Shown here: positions 51,929 to 61,707 of the stretch, in pieces
Numbering within the stretch: position 1 is the first letter of the stretch
Layout: each line of letters starts with the position of its first letter
Source of the DNA: JBFONV01 sp040779335
GTDB taxonomy: Bacteria; Pseudomonadota; Gammaproteobacteria; Enterobacterales; Alteromonadaceae
Direction: 5' to 3'
Assembly (NCBI GenBank): GCA_040779335.1
Contig: JBFONV010000004.1
Coordinates: 1 to 64,000, forward strand
DNA: 64,000 nt
Made by a program: the position numbers and the translations under genes
The notes under the pieces: generated by a model
The model's input: the letters and a program-made list of their open reading frames with translations, nothing else
Databases searched by the model: none
Told to the model about the DNA's origin: nothing

Positions 51929-54817
51929 ATGACTATTCAATCGTTGGCACAATTAGAGCAAACCCAAGACTTTATTCGTCGTCACATAGGCCCTAATGCC
52001 GAACAAACTCAAGCCATGTTAAATGACATTGGTGCTGAATCAGTGGATGATCTCATTAATGAAATCGTTCCAGCAAGTATTCGTTTATCGCAATTACCCG
52101 CGATTGAAGAAAGTAAAACAGAAGTAAAAGCACTGTCTGATTTAAAGGCGGTTGCTCGCTTAAACAAAGTAAATACTACCTACATTGGCTTAGGCTATTA
52201 CGGTACGCTTACTCCGAACGTTATTTTACGTAATGTTTTAGAAAATCCAGGCTGGTACACTGCTTATACGCCGTATCAACCGGAAATTGCCCAAGGTCGT
52301 TTAGAATCATTACTTAACTACCAGCAAATGTGTATAGACCTTACTGGTTTAGAGTTAGCCTCAGCATCGCTACTTGATGAAGGCACCGCAGCCGCAGAAG
52401 CAATGGCATTAGCCAAGCGCGTTTCTAAAAACAAAAAATCGAACTTATTTTTTATCGCTAGTGATGTCTACCCACAAACCATTGACGTGGTAAAACAACG
52501 CGCGGAAATGTTTGATTTTGACGTAGTCGTTGCTCCAGCGAATGAAGTCGCCGATCACGACGTTTTTGGTGCGTTATTACAATACCCAAGTGCAACGGGT
52601 GAAGTAACAGACATCAGTGAGTTGATTGAAAAAGTACACGCAAACAAAGGTATTGTTGCTGTTGCTGCCGATATCATGAGTTTAGTATTGCTTAAATCAC
52701 CAGGTGAATTAGGTGCAGATGCGGTTATCGGCTCTAGCCAACGCTTTGGTGTACCTATGGGATACGGTGGTCCACACGCGGCGTTCTTCACAACTTCTGA
52801 CAAGTACAAACGTTCATTACCTGGACGTATTATCGGTGTTTCAAAAGACTCTCGTGGCAATCCAGCATTGCGTATGGCAATGCAAACGCGTGAACAACAC
52901 ATTCGTCGTGAAAAAGCCAACTCAAACATTTGTACAGCACAAGTATTGTTAGCCAACATGGCGGCTTTTTATGCTGTTTATCACGGTCCAAAAGGCTTGA
53001 AAGTGATTGCTGAACGCATTCATCGTTTTGCCGACATTCTATGTTTAGGTACCGCTGAAAAAGGCTTAACAGCAAATCACGCACATTACTTTGACACCTT
53101 AACTTTCAATGTTGACAACAAAGACGAAATCGTTGCGCGCGCCTTAGCGGCAGACGTTAATTTACGTACCGATATTGACGGTCAAATCAGTATCTCTGTT
53201 GACGAAACAACTACTCGTGAAAACGTTGCGACCTTGTTTGATATTTTATTAGGCGCAGGGCACGGCCTAGACGTTGCTGCCCTTGATCAAAAGATTATTG
53301 ATTGTGGTCACTCATCAATTCCCGCATCGTTAGTACGTGAGTCTGCCATTTTAACGCATCCTGTTTTTAATTCGTATCACAGCGAAACAGAGATGTTACG
53401 TTACATCAAAAAATTAGAAAACAAAGATTTAGCGCTTAACCATTCAATGATTTCTTTGGGCTCTTGTACCATGAAATTAAACGCGACCGCGCAAATGATC
53501 CCAGTAAGCTGGCCTGAATTTGCCAACATGCATCCATTTGCGCCGGTTGACCAAGCCCAAGGTTACAAGCAAATGATCGACGAGCTTGGCGACTGGTTAG
53601 TGGAATTAACTGGCTATGACAATATCTCAATGCAGCCAAACTCTGGTGCGCAAGGGGAATATGCGGGTCTTATTGCTATTCATAAATATCACCAAAGTCG
53701 TGGCGACAGTCACCGTAATATTTGTTTGATCCCTTCATCTGCACACGGTACTAACCCTGCATCAGCACAAATGGTTGGTATGAAAGTTGTGGTAGTTGAT
53801 TGCGACAAGCAAGGTAACGTAGACATGGACGACTTGCGCGCTAAAGCAAGTGAAATGGCTGATAACTTAGCCTGTATCATGATCACGTATCCGTCTACCC
53901 ACGGCGTTTATGAAACTACTATCGCAGAAATTTGTAATATTGTTCATGAGCATGGCGGTCAAGTATATCTTGATGGCGCAAACATGAACGCACAAGTAGG
54001 GTTAACATCACCGGGTCATATTGGCGCCGATGTTTCTCACCTTAACTTGCACAAAACCTTTGCTATTCCTCATGGTGGCGGTGGTCCAGGTATGGGTCCT
54101 ATTGGTGTTAAAGCACACTTAGCACCATTTTTACCGGATCATGCGTTAATTAACGTTAACGAAAACACCAAAGGCAACGGCGCAGTATCAGCTGCACCTT
54201 ATGGTAGTGCTGGTATTTTATGTATCTCTTACATGTATTGCGCGATGTTAGGTAAGCAAGGGGTTACTGATTCAACCAAATACGCTATTACCAATGCCAA
54301 CTACTTAGCGCACAAGTTAAGCCAACATTATCCTATTCTTTACACCGGTAAAAATGGCCGTGTAGCTCATGAGTGTATTGTTGATTTACGCCCATTAAAA
54401 GAAGCGTCAGGCATTACTGAAATGGACGTAGCAAAACGCTTAATGGACTATGGTTTCCATGCGCCAACTATGTCGTTCCCAGTAGCAGGCACGTTAATGA
54501 TTGAGCCTACTGAGTCTGAGTCTAAAGTTGAACTTGATCGTTTTATCGAAGCGATGACTTGTATTCGCAATGAAATCAGTAAAGTAGAATCAGGTGAATG
54601 GACGTTAGAGAATAACCCTCTACATAACGCACCGCATACTTTGGCTGATATTACCGATGCAACATGGGATCGTGGTTACTCAATTGCTGAGGCAGTATTC
54701 CCTGTACCAGCAGCGGCGGCGAACAAGTTTTGGCCAACGGTTAATCGTATTGATGACGTGTACGGGGACAGAAATTTGATCTGTTCATGTCCAAGTGTGG
54801 ATACGTATAAAGATTAA
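51929..54817 (+). CDS. gcvP: Glycine dehydrogenase (decarboxylating), P protein
   Basis: 962 residues from ATG at 51929 (MTIQSLAQLEQTQDFIRRHI), preferred over GTG at 51917. It is the long single-chain P protein with two halves; the C-terminal half holds the PLP lysine in HLNLHKTFAIPHGGGGPGMG. It decarboxylates glycine and loads the aminomethyl group on the H protein. A strong terminator follows. Confidence 0.97.
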   Translation: MTIQSLAQLEQTQDFIRRHIGPNAEQTQAMLNDIGAESVDDLINEIVPASIRLSQLPAIEESKTEVKALSDLKAVARLNKVNTTYIGLGYYGTLTPNVILRNVLENPGWYTAYTPYQPEIAQGRLESLLNYQQMCIDLTGLELASASLLDEGTAAAEAMALAKRVSKNKKSNLFFIASDVYPQTIDVVKQRAEMFDFDVVVAPANEVADHDVFGALLQYPSATGEVTDISELIEKVHANKGIVAVAADIMSLVLLKSPGELGADAVIGSSQRFGVPMGYGGPHAAFFTTSDKYKRSLPGRIIGVSKDSRGNPALRMAMQTREQHIRREKANSNICTAQVLLANMAAFYAVYHGPKGLKVIAERIHRFADILCLGTAEKGLTANHAHYFDTLTFNVDNKDEIVARALAADVNLRTDIDGQISISVDETTTRENVATLFDILLGAGHGLDVAALDQKIIDCGHSSIPASLVRESAILTHPVFNSYHSETEMLRYIKKLENKDLALNHSMISLGSCTMKLNATAQMIPVSWPEFANMHPFAPVDQAQGYKQMIDELGDWLVELTGYDNISMQPNSGAQGEYAGLIAIHKYHQSRGDSHRNICLIPSSAHGTNPASAQMVGMKVVVVDCDKQGNVDMDDLRAKASEMADNLACIMITYPSTHGVYETTIAEICNIVHEHGGQVYLDGANMNAQVGLTSPGHIGADVSHLNLHKTFAIPHGGGGPGMGPIGVKAHLAPFLPDHALINVNENTKGNGAVSAAPYGSAGILCISYMYCAMLGKQGVTDSTKYAITNANYLAHKLSQHYPILYTGKNGRVAHECIVDLRPLKEASGITEMDVAKRLMDYGFHAPTMSFPVAGTLMIEPTESESKVELDRFIEAMTCIRNEISKVESGEWTLENNPLHNAPHTLADITDATWDRGYSIAEAVFPVPAAAANKFWPTVNRIDDVYGDRNLICSCPSVDTYKD

Positions 54818-54840
54818 ATTCTCTTTATACCGATATTGAA

Positions 54841-54870
54841 AAAAGACAAGCTTCGGCTTGTCTTTTTTTT
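54841..54870 (+). terminator. Intrinsic terminator of the gcv operon
   Basis: AAAAGACAAGC-TTCG-GCTTGTCTTTT and further T: an 11-base stem with the stable TTCG tetraloop. Confidence 0.95.
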
Positions 54871-55249
54871 ACCTCGCCTAAATTATTTCTGCGGAGCTCC
54901 ATAATAAATTTATATCTGATTAACGATGGAGTCGTTCATTATTGAACAGAGTTGTACTTGTCAGATTTAGCAACATTTAACTGGCCGTATAGAGCGATAA
55001 GCAGACGAACAAGTTCCTTAGGTAAAGTCTGGCTGTTCCGTGACAAAGTTGAGGTAAAGCCACTAACGTTAAACTAAACTTTTATTATTGTAAGATCATC
55101 GATTGACTTCATGGCAATATTTGAAGTTTTACAAGTTACGGCAAATTCTCTTTTATCAACTATAGATGTTAATTCAAATAACTGAACTAAACTTAATGAG
55201 CCGTTCATCGGTTATGTTTCAATAACCATTTCTTAATTAAGGGAAATTC
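54871..55249 (+). other. Intergenic stretch without recognised gene
   Basis: 379 bases between the gcv terminator and the creatininase-like gene. No open frame, RNA or repeat was recognised. It marks the boundary between conserved and accessory sequence. Confidence 0.6.
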
Positions 55250-56125
55250 ATGTCTGTTGCCTTCTTTCATAAACATAAAACAATCTGGATTTTAGTCCTG
55301 TTTGCTACATCAATCCGAGCAGAAACCGCCTTTCCAGACATATGGGATGAGGCTATAGGTGGTGTAGATACAGTTTTCCTAGAAGAAATGACTGCAGGAG
55401 AAATTGCTCTTGCATTACGGAGCGGTTTCACCTCAGTAATTGTTGCTACGGGAGGAATAGAGCAAAATGGTCCAAATGTGGCAACGGGTAAACATAACTA
55501 TGTACTCAGAGCTACTACTGAGTCGATTGCTAGAAAGCATGGAAAAATGTTGGTCTCTTCTATTGTTCAATTTGTTCCTGAAGGGAACATTACGCCCCCG
55601 AGTGGACATATGAATTTCCCGGGGACAATTAGTATAAGTCAGAGTACTTTCATCGCATTACTGTCTGATATCTGCAATAGTTTACGTCAGCACGGATTTA
55701 AAAATATATTCTTAATTGGTGATAGCGGTGGCAATCAGGATGGAATGCAATTTGTAGCGGATTCTTTAAATTCAAGCTGGTGGAGTGAATCTGAACACGT
55801 GTTTTATATTCCTGAATATTACTCGGAAGATATCTGGAGCTATGACTACCTGAAAAAGTTGGGTTACGTGCAGAAACCAGATATAAAAACTTCGTTTAGA
55901 AATAACGTTCATACAGATTTGCACTATGAATCTATTATGTCAGTTATAAATCCTGATACCGTACGAGCAAACACACGAATAAAAAACGGTAAGTTAGCAA
56001 TTCATGGGGTGGAGTTCAAATCAATAGCTGAGCTAGTAGAAGTAGGAAATTTATTAACTGAATATCGAGCAAAAATAACTGTAAACGCAATGAAAAACGC
56101 ATTGAATGGAAGACAGAATAAATAA
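55250..56125 (+). CDS. Secreted creatininase-family protein
   Basis: 291 residues with a signal peptide (about 1-25, ending IRAE). The core matches creatinine amidohydrolases: VDTVFLEEMTAGEIALAL, then the metal region GGIEQNGPNVATGKHNYV, VPEGNITPPSGHMNFPGTIS and FLIGDSGGNQ. In canonical members the first block is GS.EQHGPHLP; here the His after EQ is Asn, which may alter a metal ligand, while His in GKHNYV remains. Export to the periplasm is unusual for this mostly cytoplasmic amidohydrolase family, though secreted versions occur in marine bacteria. The substrate is unknown. Confidence 0.8.
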   Translation: MSVAFFHKHKTIWILVLFATSIRAETAFPDIWDEAIGGVDTVFLEEMTAGEIALALRSGFTSVIVATGGIEQNGPNVATGKHNYVLRATTESIARKHGKMLVSSIVQFVPEGNITPPSGHMNFPGTISISQSTFIALLSDICNSLRQHGFKNIFLIGDSGGNQDGMQFVADSLNSSWWSESEHVFYIPEYYSEDIWSYDYLKKLGYVQKPDIKTSFRNNVHTDLHYESIMSVINPDTVRANTRIKNGKLAIHGVEFKSIAELVEVGNLLTEYRAKITVNAMKNALNGRQNK

Positions 56126-56193
56126 TTAATAAGAGCAACCTAAAAAGTAGCTAAGACAATAAAGAAAGTAAAAAGATTGAAATCAATGGCATG

Positions 56194-56219
56194 AATCAAT
56201 GGGGTCAGAGTCATTGATT
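56194..56219. repeat. Hairpin module H, copy 1
   Basis: AATCAATG (56194-56201) and CATTGATT (56212-56219) around GGGTCAGAGT. The same module appears at 61633-61658 (identical) and in a decayed form at 60369-60398. In each case it lies 50-75 bases before a repeat core. Confidence 0.85.
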
Positions 56220-56268
56220 ATGAACTTCTTTGGTAAATACTTTAGATGTATGCTTTCCATCTAGCAAC

Positions 56269-56793
56269 ATTATCGCGGTGGCGACGACACCCAAAGGGAG
56301 GCTGACGCCGACCTCCCTCTGGACTCCCTCGGCGCTGCTGAAAAATGTGTTTCTTCATTAAATAATCAATATTCGAGCTAACGTTCAGATAGCACATCCA
56401 TGTGCTACTTCACTTTGCTGGCGTCCTGCCAGCAATAGCTGATATTGATTATTCATTCAGACATTTTTCCAAAGCAGGTTTCTGCTTCGTCTTATCTTTG
56501 TGGTTAATTTCGCTGTAAATGTTCTGATTTTTTATTTTAAATGCAAACGCAATGAGCTTCTCGGCTAGACCATATCCCATCTCAGGAGTTAAAGAACGAT
56601 TTTGTAAAGTGTGCAGTCAAGCTGAGCCATGGACGGCGAAGACTGCCGCTTTTCATGGACGAATATCGGCAGGTATTGATTGCTCACACAAAATGGTTAT
56701 TTATGTTTTCACTGAGTTGGGCACCGAGGGGGTTGCAAGGGGGAAACTGGTGTTATTTCCCCTTTGTGTGCTGCGGCCACCGCCGCAATATAA
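56269..56793. repeat. Structured interspersed repeat, core A
   Basis: About 525 bases. Left end: ATTATCGCGGTGGCGACGAC, then CACCCAAAGGGAGG, a short loop and CCTCCCTCTGG. Right end is the inverse: a GGGGGAAA..TTTCCCC hairpin, then GCGGCCACCGCCGC and CAATATAA. Internal hairpins: GCACAT-cc-ATGTGC, TTGCTGGC-gtcc-TGCCAGCAA and AAGCAG-gttt-CTGCTT. It shares the left 230 bases almost base for base with cores B and C. It holds no credible coding frame. Confidence 0.9.
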
Positions 56794-56880
56794 CCAGAAA
56801 ATTTAACCAGTCTAGAAAGAATTTCACCAATCATGTTATTTATTGATTTAAATACTTTTTAGCGTGAATTTTCTTATAAG
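56794..56880. repeat. Repeat spacer S, copy 1
   Basis: The segment TAGAAAGAATTT, then ACCAATCATGTTATTTATTG, then TTTAAATACTTTTTAGCGTGA links cores A and B. A second near-identical copy follows core C (62235-62305). Confidence 0.85.
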
Positions 56881-57381
56881 TTATATTGTCGCGGTGGCGA
56901 CGACACCCAAAGGGAGGCTGACGCCGACCTCCCTCTGGACTCCCTCGGCGCTGCTGAAAAATGTGTTTCTTCATTAAATAAACAATATTCGAGCTAACGT
57001 TCAGAACGCACATCCATGTGCTACTTCACTTTGCTGGCGTCCTGCCAGCAATAGCTGATATTAATTATTCATTCAAACATTTTTCCAAAGCAGATTTATG
57101 CTTCGTTCTAGAATTGTGATTACTTTCTCTGTACTAGAACTTGAGCCTTTCGGGCTTAATTGATCCCATGACAGCGTTGAAGGTTCAATTTTTATTAGCT
57201 GTTAATCGATGACAGCCATGGATGGCTGGAGCTGACGTCGCGCAGGGACGAGCATTCGTCAGGTATCGATAACAGCAAAAATTAAACCTTCAGTTTTAGC
57301 TGTTTGGGCACAGTGGGGGATGCAAGGGGGAGATTTGTGTTTATTTCCCCTTTGCGTGCTGCGGCCACCGCCGCAATATAA
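56881..57381. repeat. Structured interspersed repeat, core B
   Basis: 501 bases, from TTATATTGTCGCGGTGGCGA at the left to CGGCCACCGCCGCAATATAA at the right, imperfect inverted repeats of each other. It has the same left half as cores A and C. The middle (AGCC-TTTC-GGGCT hairpin, TTAATTGATCCCATGACAGC) is shared with core C but not A. No coding frame. Confidence 0.92.
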
Positions 57382-57414
57382 TCAAACAAGAACACTATGT
57401 TTCAGAGTATTTTA

Positions 57415-57444
57415 CTAGCTGAAAATAGAAGTACTTTCAGCTAG
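57415..57444. terminator. Hairpin downstream of the propeller gene
   Basis: CTAGCTGAAA (57415-57424) and TTTCAGCTAG (57435-57444) around 10 bases, just past the minus-strand stop at 57463. No T-tract, so a terminator function is only possible. Confidence 0.45.
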
Positions 57445-57462
57445 TTGTCTAAACTAATTCAT

Positions 57463-60135
57463 TTAACTTTTAAACATTTGCTTTCTACTTAAAGTCCAAA
57501 GCCTTCTATATAAAGTTAATAAAAGAATGACGAGCGTTATACTTTGCGTGCTTCCCCCTCCAGAAGAGCTCTTTTCTGAAGAAGAATTGTTATTACTTCC
57601 GTTGTTGTTATTCGTATCGTTAGCGAATTGATAGCTTTCGATAACAGATTCGTAGCTCCCCAACTCCTTTATGCTAACTAAGCCAACTTCAGGAGCAAAA
57701 TTTAACAAGGCCTCGTAGCCTATAGTGATTGAGTAACCATCAACAACGGCAGTCGCAGAAACTGTTAAGTTAAAGGCTACGGTATCAAATGTTTTTATAG
57801 AAGAACTGATCTGTGATTCGCCCAAGTAAGCTACTGTTGCTTGCCAGTCAAAGCTATTACTACCATAAGTTGGATCAATTTCTACAACTCCATCTCCAAC
57901 TTGTTGAGGTTGGTAAGTTGTATTTTCTAAAACTACTGGCTCGTTAAAGCCTAAATCAACTTTATAGTTTGTGTTATTGATAGATAGACTGGGAAGATAA
58001 AAGCCATGGAAGGTTAACTTATTATCTGAGGTATCAAAGTAAAGTTTGCTACCAGTAGAAAACTCAATTGGTAAAATTGAGTTGCCAGCGATAATTTTAC
58101 TGTCTTTAACTTCTGCTGTAATTCCGGTGTTGTAAGTCCATTTATTACCTTTTTCTAATGGTAAAAAGGTGTCTGATAAAAATTTGGTTAGGTTTTGGTT
58201 TGTAGGGAAATCATCTTCAGTATCAGGAACACCATCATCATCAAAGTCTTTAAGTTCAAAACGATGCTTATAAATTTTAGGTGTTCCATTATGCAAAACT
58301 ATTAATGCTAATTCACTCGAAGTTGGTAGCGGTAATAATGCAATGGGGGTGCCTTCTACTTCATATGAGTCAACCTCATCTTTACTATAATCAGCTTGAA
58401 ACCTAGTTAGCCTGCTCCTTTCGATTGTACTGTCCCATTGTTTAAAAGAAAATATGTTATTGTGATGCCAAAGCAACAATTCTTTTCCGCTAGTGGGAAT
58501 ATCTCTAAATGTTGCTATCTTTTCAAAGGAATAGCCGTCTAAGATATTACCTTCTGAAGTTGCTAGTAGTGTGCCTTTTTCTGAAGGTACTGTTGACATG
58601 ATTGCGTCATAAGAGTCCATATGACGAGTTCTAGTTTGAACAACGAACTTCCCTGAGTCTTGGTCTAATGTAAACCAGTCAAGCTGAATGGGATTAATAT
58701 GAAATAAACGTTGTTGTGCTTCGTTATAGTAAAGTTCTTTTGATGAATTATCGAAATCCTTACTATCGGTAATTTCTCCATCTATATTAATTACATTCCC
58801 GTTTTGCCAACTCCAACTACCCATTGTATCTAAACTAATTAGATAATTTCCAGCAGTGTATAATGAACTAATATTTGCTTCTAAAGTTATGAGGAGTCCT
58901 TCATTCATCGTGGCTAGATCGATAAAGCGAACCTCGTTTCCTTGTTCAAAATAAATACGATTATGACTAGACGAGTAAACTACATAGTTGGGATAAGCAT
59001 TTAATGCAATACTCGTTAGGAAATTATTTTCTGTAATAGACCATCTTGATACATGGTTGCTTCCAGCTTCAAACATAAAAATGCTATTGGTATTTTCATC
59101 AAATGCTACATAATTTGGTATAGAAGTTAGGTTGTATGGAGTGTCTGGAAGTTCCTTATCCTGGATAAATAAACTGTTAAGTTCAACTACTAATAGTTGT
59201 TCTTCATTCGATAAGAAATATAGCTTGTCATCAGCTATTCCCAAAAAAGATTTGTATTGATGCTTGCCTATTAAAGTGGATGTAGATTTTTCACCAGAAG
59301 TGTCAAATATGCTAAGTTTATGAAAAAGTTGATAAGTACGTTTTCTATTTTCTATTTTATAAACTGTTTCTGTAGTAAATGTAATTGTACGTTCTTTCCA
59401 AAAAACAAGGTGAATAAAGGTATGGTTAGTATATGCCCCGTTCTCGAAATCTTGCATTGTACCTATTACGCGAAGGGTGTTTTTGTCAAATATATTGCCA
59501 CTACTATCAACAATTTGATTGAACTCTTTGTTAATATGCAATGAGCCAATATATAGAAAAGTATTGTTAGAACGTTCATTTTGTAGTTCAAGGAAACCAT
59601 TTTCATCAATGAGATAGACAAATAATTGATCATAGTAATTTCCAGATGCAGGACCATGATCTTTTGCTACTGTGTATAGCCGCCTCGTCTCTTTGTCTAT
59701 ATAAACTTCATCAGAGTTTTGATTTAACCTTTCTTTTTCAATGATTGCTCCAGTATCTTTATCTATTGAAAGTATGCCATCGTTTGTAGGAAGCAAAATA
59801 AAGTTGTCAATAATCTCAAAGTTGCCATTTAGCGTTCCTTCATTAATTATAAGCTTTTCATTGGTACCATCTAAATCATACGAGTGTATAGAAGAGCCTG
59901 TGGCTATATATAAGCCAGATTGGTCCACCTGAAATGCAGTAATTGAGTTGCCATGATAGTTTTGTTGTATAGGTGACAGGAACGCTTCTTGTTCTAAAGA
60001 ATAACGTTTAATTTCATAGTCATTAGCTTTCAAATATACAATGTGTTCGAATATTATGGGGCTAGTGTTGGCATTTACATTTAAGCTGACCACCCACAAA
60101 ATTAATGTGGTTAGCCAAATGATGAGAGTTTTCAT
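57463..60135 (-). CDS. Large secreted beta-propeller-like protein with GlyGly-CTERM tail
   Basis: 890 residues. A signal peptide (about 1-23, LNVNANTSP) precedes a long repetitive beta region (about 30-640) of short blocks such as GLYIATGSSIHSYDLDG and NRIYFEQGNEVRFIDLATM, suggestive of a WD/NHL-like beta propeller. An EF-like calcium segment follows (DFDDDGVPDTEDDFPTN), then a beta-sandwich region with EVKDSKIIAGNSILPIEF. The C-terminus SSGGGSTQSITLVILLLTLY, then RR, is a GlyGly-CTERM signal: Gly859-861, hydrophobic helix about 866-876, basic tail. That predicts processing by rhombosortase and export by the type II system. The function is unknown. The gene lies between two repeat blocks. Confidence 0.75.
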   Translation of the reverse strand: MKTLIIWLTTLILWVVSLNVNANTSPIIFEHIVYLKANDYEIKRYSLEQEAFLSPIQQNYHGNSITAFQVDQSGLYIATGSSIHSYDLDGTNEKLIINEGTLNGNFEIIDNFILLPTNDGILSIDKDTGAIIEKERLNQNSDEVYIDKETRRLYTVAKDHGPASGNYYDQLFVYLIDENGFLELQNERSNNTFLYIGSLHINKEFNQIVDSSGNIFDKNTLRVIGTMQDFENGAYTNHTFIHLVFWKERTITFTTETVYKIENRKRTYQLFHKLSIFDTSGEKSTSTLIGKHQYKSFLGIADDKLYFLSNEEQLLVVELNSLFIQDKELPDTPYNLTSIPNYVAFDENTNSIFMFEAGSNHVSRWSITENNFLTSIALNAYPNYVVYSSSHNRIYFEQGNEVRFIDLATMNEGLLITLEANISSLYTAGNYLISLDTMGSWSWQNGNVINIDGEITDSKDFDNSSKELYYNEAQQRLFHINPIQLDWFTLDQDSGKFVVQTRTRHMDSYDAIMSTVPSEKGTLLATSEGNILDGYSFEKIATFRDIPTSGKELLLWHHNNIFSFKQWDSTIERSRLTRFQADYSKDEVDSYEVEGTPIALLPLPTSSELALIVLHNGTPKIYKHRFELKDFDDDGVPDTEDDFPTNQNLTKFLSDTFLPLEKGNKWTYNTGITAEVKDSKIIAGNSILPIEFSTGSKLYFDTSDNKLTFHGFYLPSLSINNTNYKVDLGFNEPVVLENTTYQPQQVGDGVVEIDPTYGSNSFDWQATVAYLGESQISSSIKTFDTVAFNLTVSATAVVDGYSITIGYEALLNFAPEVGLVSIKELGSYESVIESYQFANDTNNNNGSNNNSSSEKSSSGGGSTQSITLVILLLTLYRRLWTLSRKQMFKS

Positions 60136-60443
60136 AGGTGAAATTCCGTTTATTTATAAGGATATTGTTTAAAAATTACAATGAGTTATTTGCTTTGTTA
60201 ACTGGTTGTTAACATTATCATGGATGAAACATTGAGTCACTCAGTTAAGCGGTATAATTTGGTTTACAGAGTTTTTTTACACGATCTTTGGTTCCATTAA
60301 CGAACATAATTAATAAAGTTGGTTGGGATTTGAAATAGTATCTTGGTTGTCTGTTGTTTTATTGACCAAATCAATGGGAAGAGTCATTGATAATTGATTA
60401 TCTCTAGTAAAATACTATCTGTATTTTATTTCTTGCCAATTAC
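60136..60443 (-). other. Intergenic stretch upstream of the propeller gene
   Basis: Contains GTTAAC-TGGTT-GTTAAC (two GTTAAC palindromes) and a degraded hairpin module H (60369-60398: AATCAATG and CATTGAT). No gene is seen. The propeller-gene promoter should lie here but could not be fixed. Confidence 0.5.
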
Positions 60444-60742
60444 ATTGTCGCGGTGGCAACGACACCCAAGGGGCGTTCCACGCCAAAAGCCCCTTGGAAC
60501 CCCATGGTGCTGCTAACAAACGTGATTCTAAAATAAATCAAAGTGTGTTTAGACGTATCACCGCTGATGGAGCGACGCTCCTTGCCATCCATGGCACCGA
60601 GAAATACCGTACTGCCTGTAAATATCCTTGCGCCGATAGCGCTTTATTCATCATCCCAGATAAACATACGTGAACACTTTTCTTTATTTCAGCGTTTGTT
60701 AAAGCAGGTTTTTGCTTCGTTCCAGTTTTGTGATTACTTTCG
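60444..60742. repeat. Structured interspersed repeat, core D (left arm, right end missing)
   Basis: Starts ATTGTCGCGGTGGCAACGAC and CACCCAAGGGGC, followed by the CCAAGGGG..CCCCTTGG arm. Internal AAAGCAGGTTTTTGCTTCGT and TTTTGTGATTACTTTC are shared with cores B and C. No matching right end is seen before the gene at 60982, so it is a truncated or strongly diverged member. The module-H hairpin precedes it, as in the others. Confidence 0.78.
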
Positions 60743-60981
60743 ATGTATTTAATTTTTAGCTTTGCTATTCGTGAACGTGAGTATTTAAAAACTAGGCTAA
60801 AGCCGTTGAAAGCAGCAAGCGATATGTCACGTTTTATAATCAAGAGCTATTACATTCAAGTTTAGGTTATACAACGCCACAAAAATATGAGAAATTATGC
60901 ACTTAGGTAGTGTAAGAACACTCCACTACACATTTTAACCAACAATTTTTTAGCCCCATATGCGGGTGTTATGTTAACTAT

Positions 60982-61584
60982 ATGAACAGTCGAAAAATCC
61001 ATAAGTATTTTGGTTTAATCCTTCTTCTACCAATGCTTGGGTGGACTTTTACGGGGATAATCTTTCTCACAAAGCCGGGGTATGAAGGTGCTTACCATCA
61101 ACTTGCTATTAAAAAATATCCAATAGATAGTCCCGTTAACATTTCTTCAGATAAGAGCTGGGATGAAATAAAGCTCGTAAAGTCTATTCTAGGTTTACAT
61201 ATTCTCGTCAAAGAAGAGGGTAATAGTAAAAATATTGATCCCGATAATCTACAGGTTGCAAAACTGCCAAGTGAGGACAAAATCATAAAGTTGGTAACTG
61301 ACGCAATTGAGGGAAATACTGAGCGCTACGGTAAAATAGAGAGCATTGACGGCCTCACTTTATTCACAAATACTGGAATTGAAATTACACTAAACTGGAA
61401 TACGTTAAGTTTAAGTCAACACGGTAATGATCGCCGTGTAATAGAAACATTATATAAAATACATTACTTGCAATGGACTGGCTGGGATATACCTAATCGA
61501 TTTATGGGTATCGCGGGGTTATTTTCTTTGGCTATGCTATCTATTTTTGGTTTTGTAATATATTTAAAGTCAGCTAAAAAATAA
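60982..61584 (+). CDS. PepSY-associated transmembrane protein
   Basis: 200 residues. Two membrane segments: about 9-29 (FGLILLLPMLGWTFTGIIFL) and about 175-195 (GLFSLAMLSIFGFVIYLKS). RKIHKYFGL at the N-terminus and LYKIHYLQWTGWDIPNRFMG near the C-terminus carry the conserved histidines of the small PepSY-TM group. The central PepSY-like region is periplasmic. Relatives accompany iron, heme or reductive systems; no such partner is seen here. Confidence 0.75.
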   Translation: MNSRKIHKYFGLILLLPMLGWTFTGIIFLTKPGYEGAYHQLAIKKYPIDSPVNISSDKSWDEIKLVKSILGLHILVKEEGNSKNIDPDNLQVAKLPSEDKIIKLVTDAIEGNTERYGKIESIDGLTLFTNTGIEITLNWNTLSLSQHGNDRRVIETLYKIHYLQWTGWDIPNRFMGIAGLFSLAMLSIFGFVIYLKSAKK

Positions 61585-61632
61585 CTATTAACCTAGCCTT
61601 ATCTCAGTATACGTAACAATGCCATCAATAAT

Positions 61633-61658
61633 AATCAATGGGGTCAGAGTCATTGATT
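61633..61658. repeat. Hairpin module H, copy 2
   Basis: AATCAATG (61633-61640) and CATTGATT (61651-61658) around GGGTCAGAGT, identical to copy 1. The following 50 bases to core C also match those after copy 1 with two or three differences. Confidence 0.85.
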
Positions 61659-61707
61659 ATGAACTTCTTTGTTAAATACTTTAGATGTTTGCTTTCCATC
61701 TAGCAAC

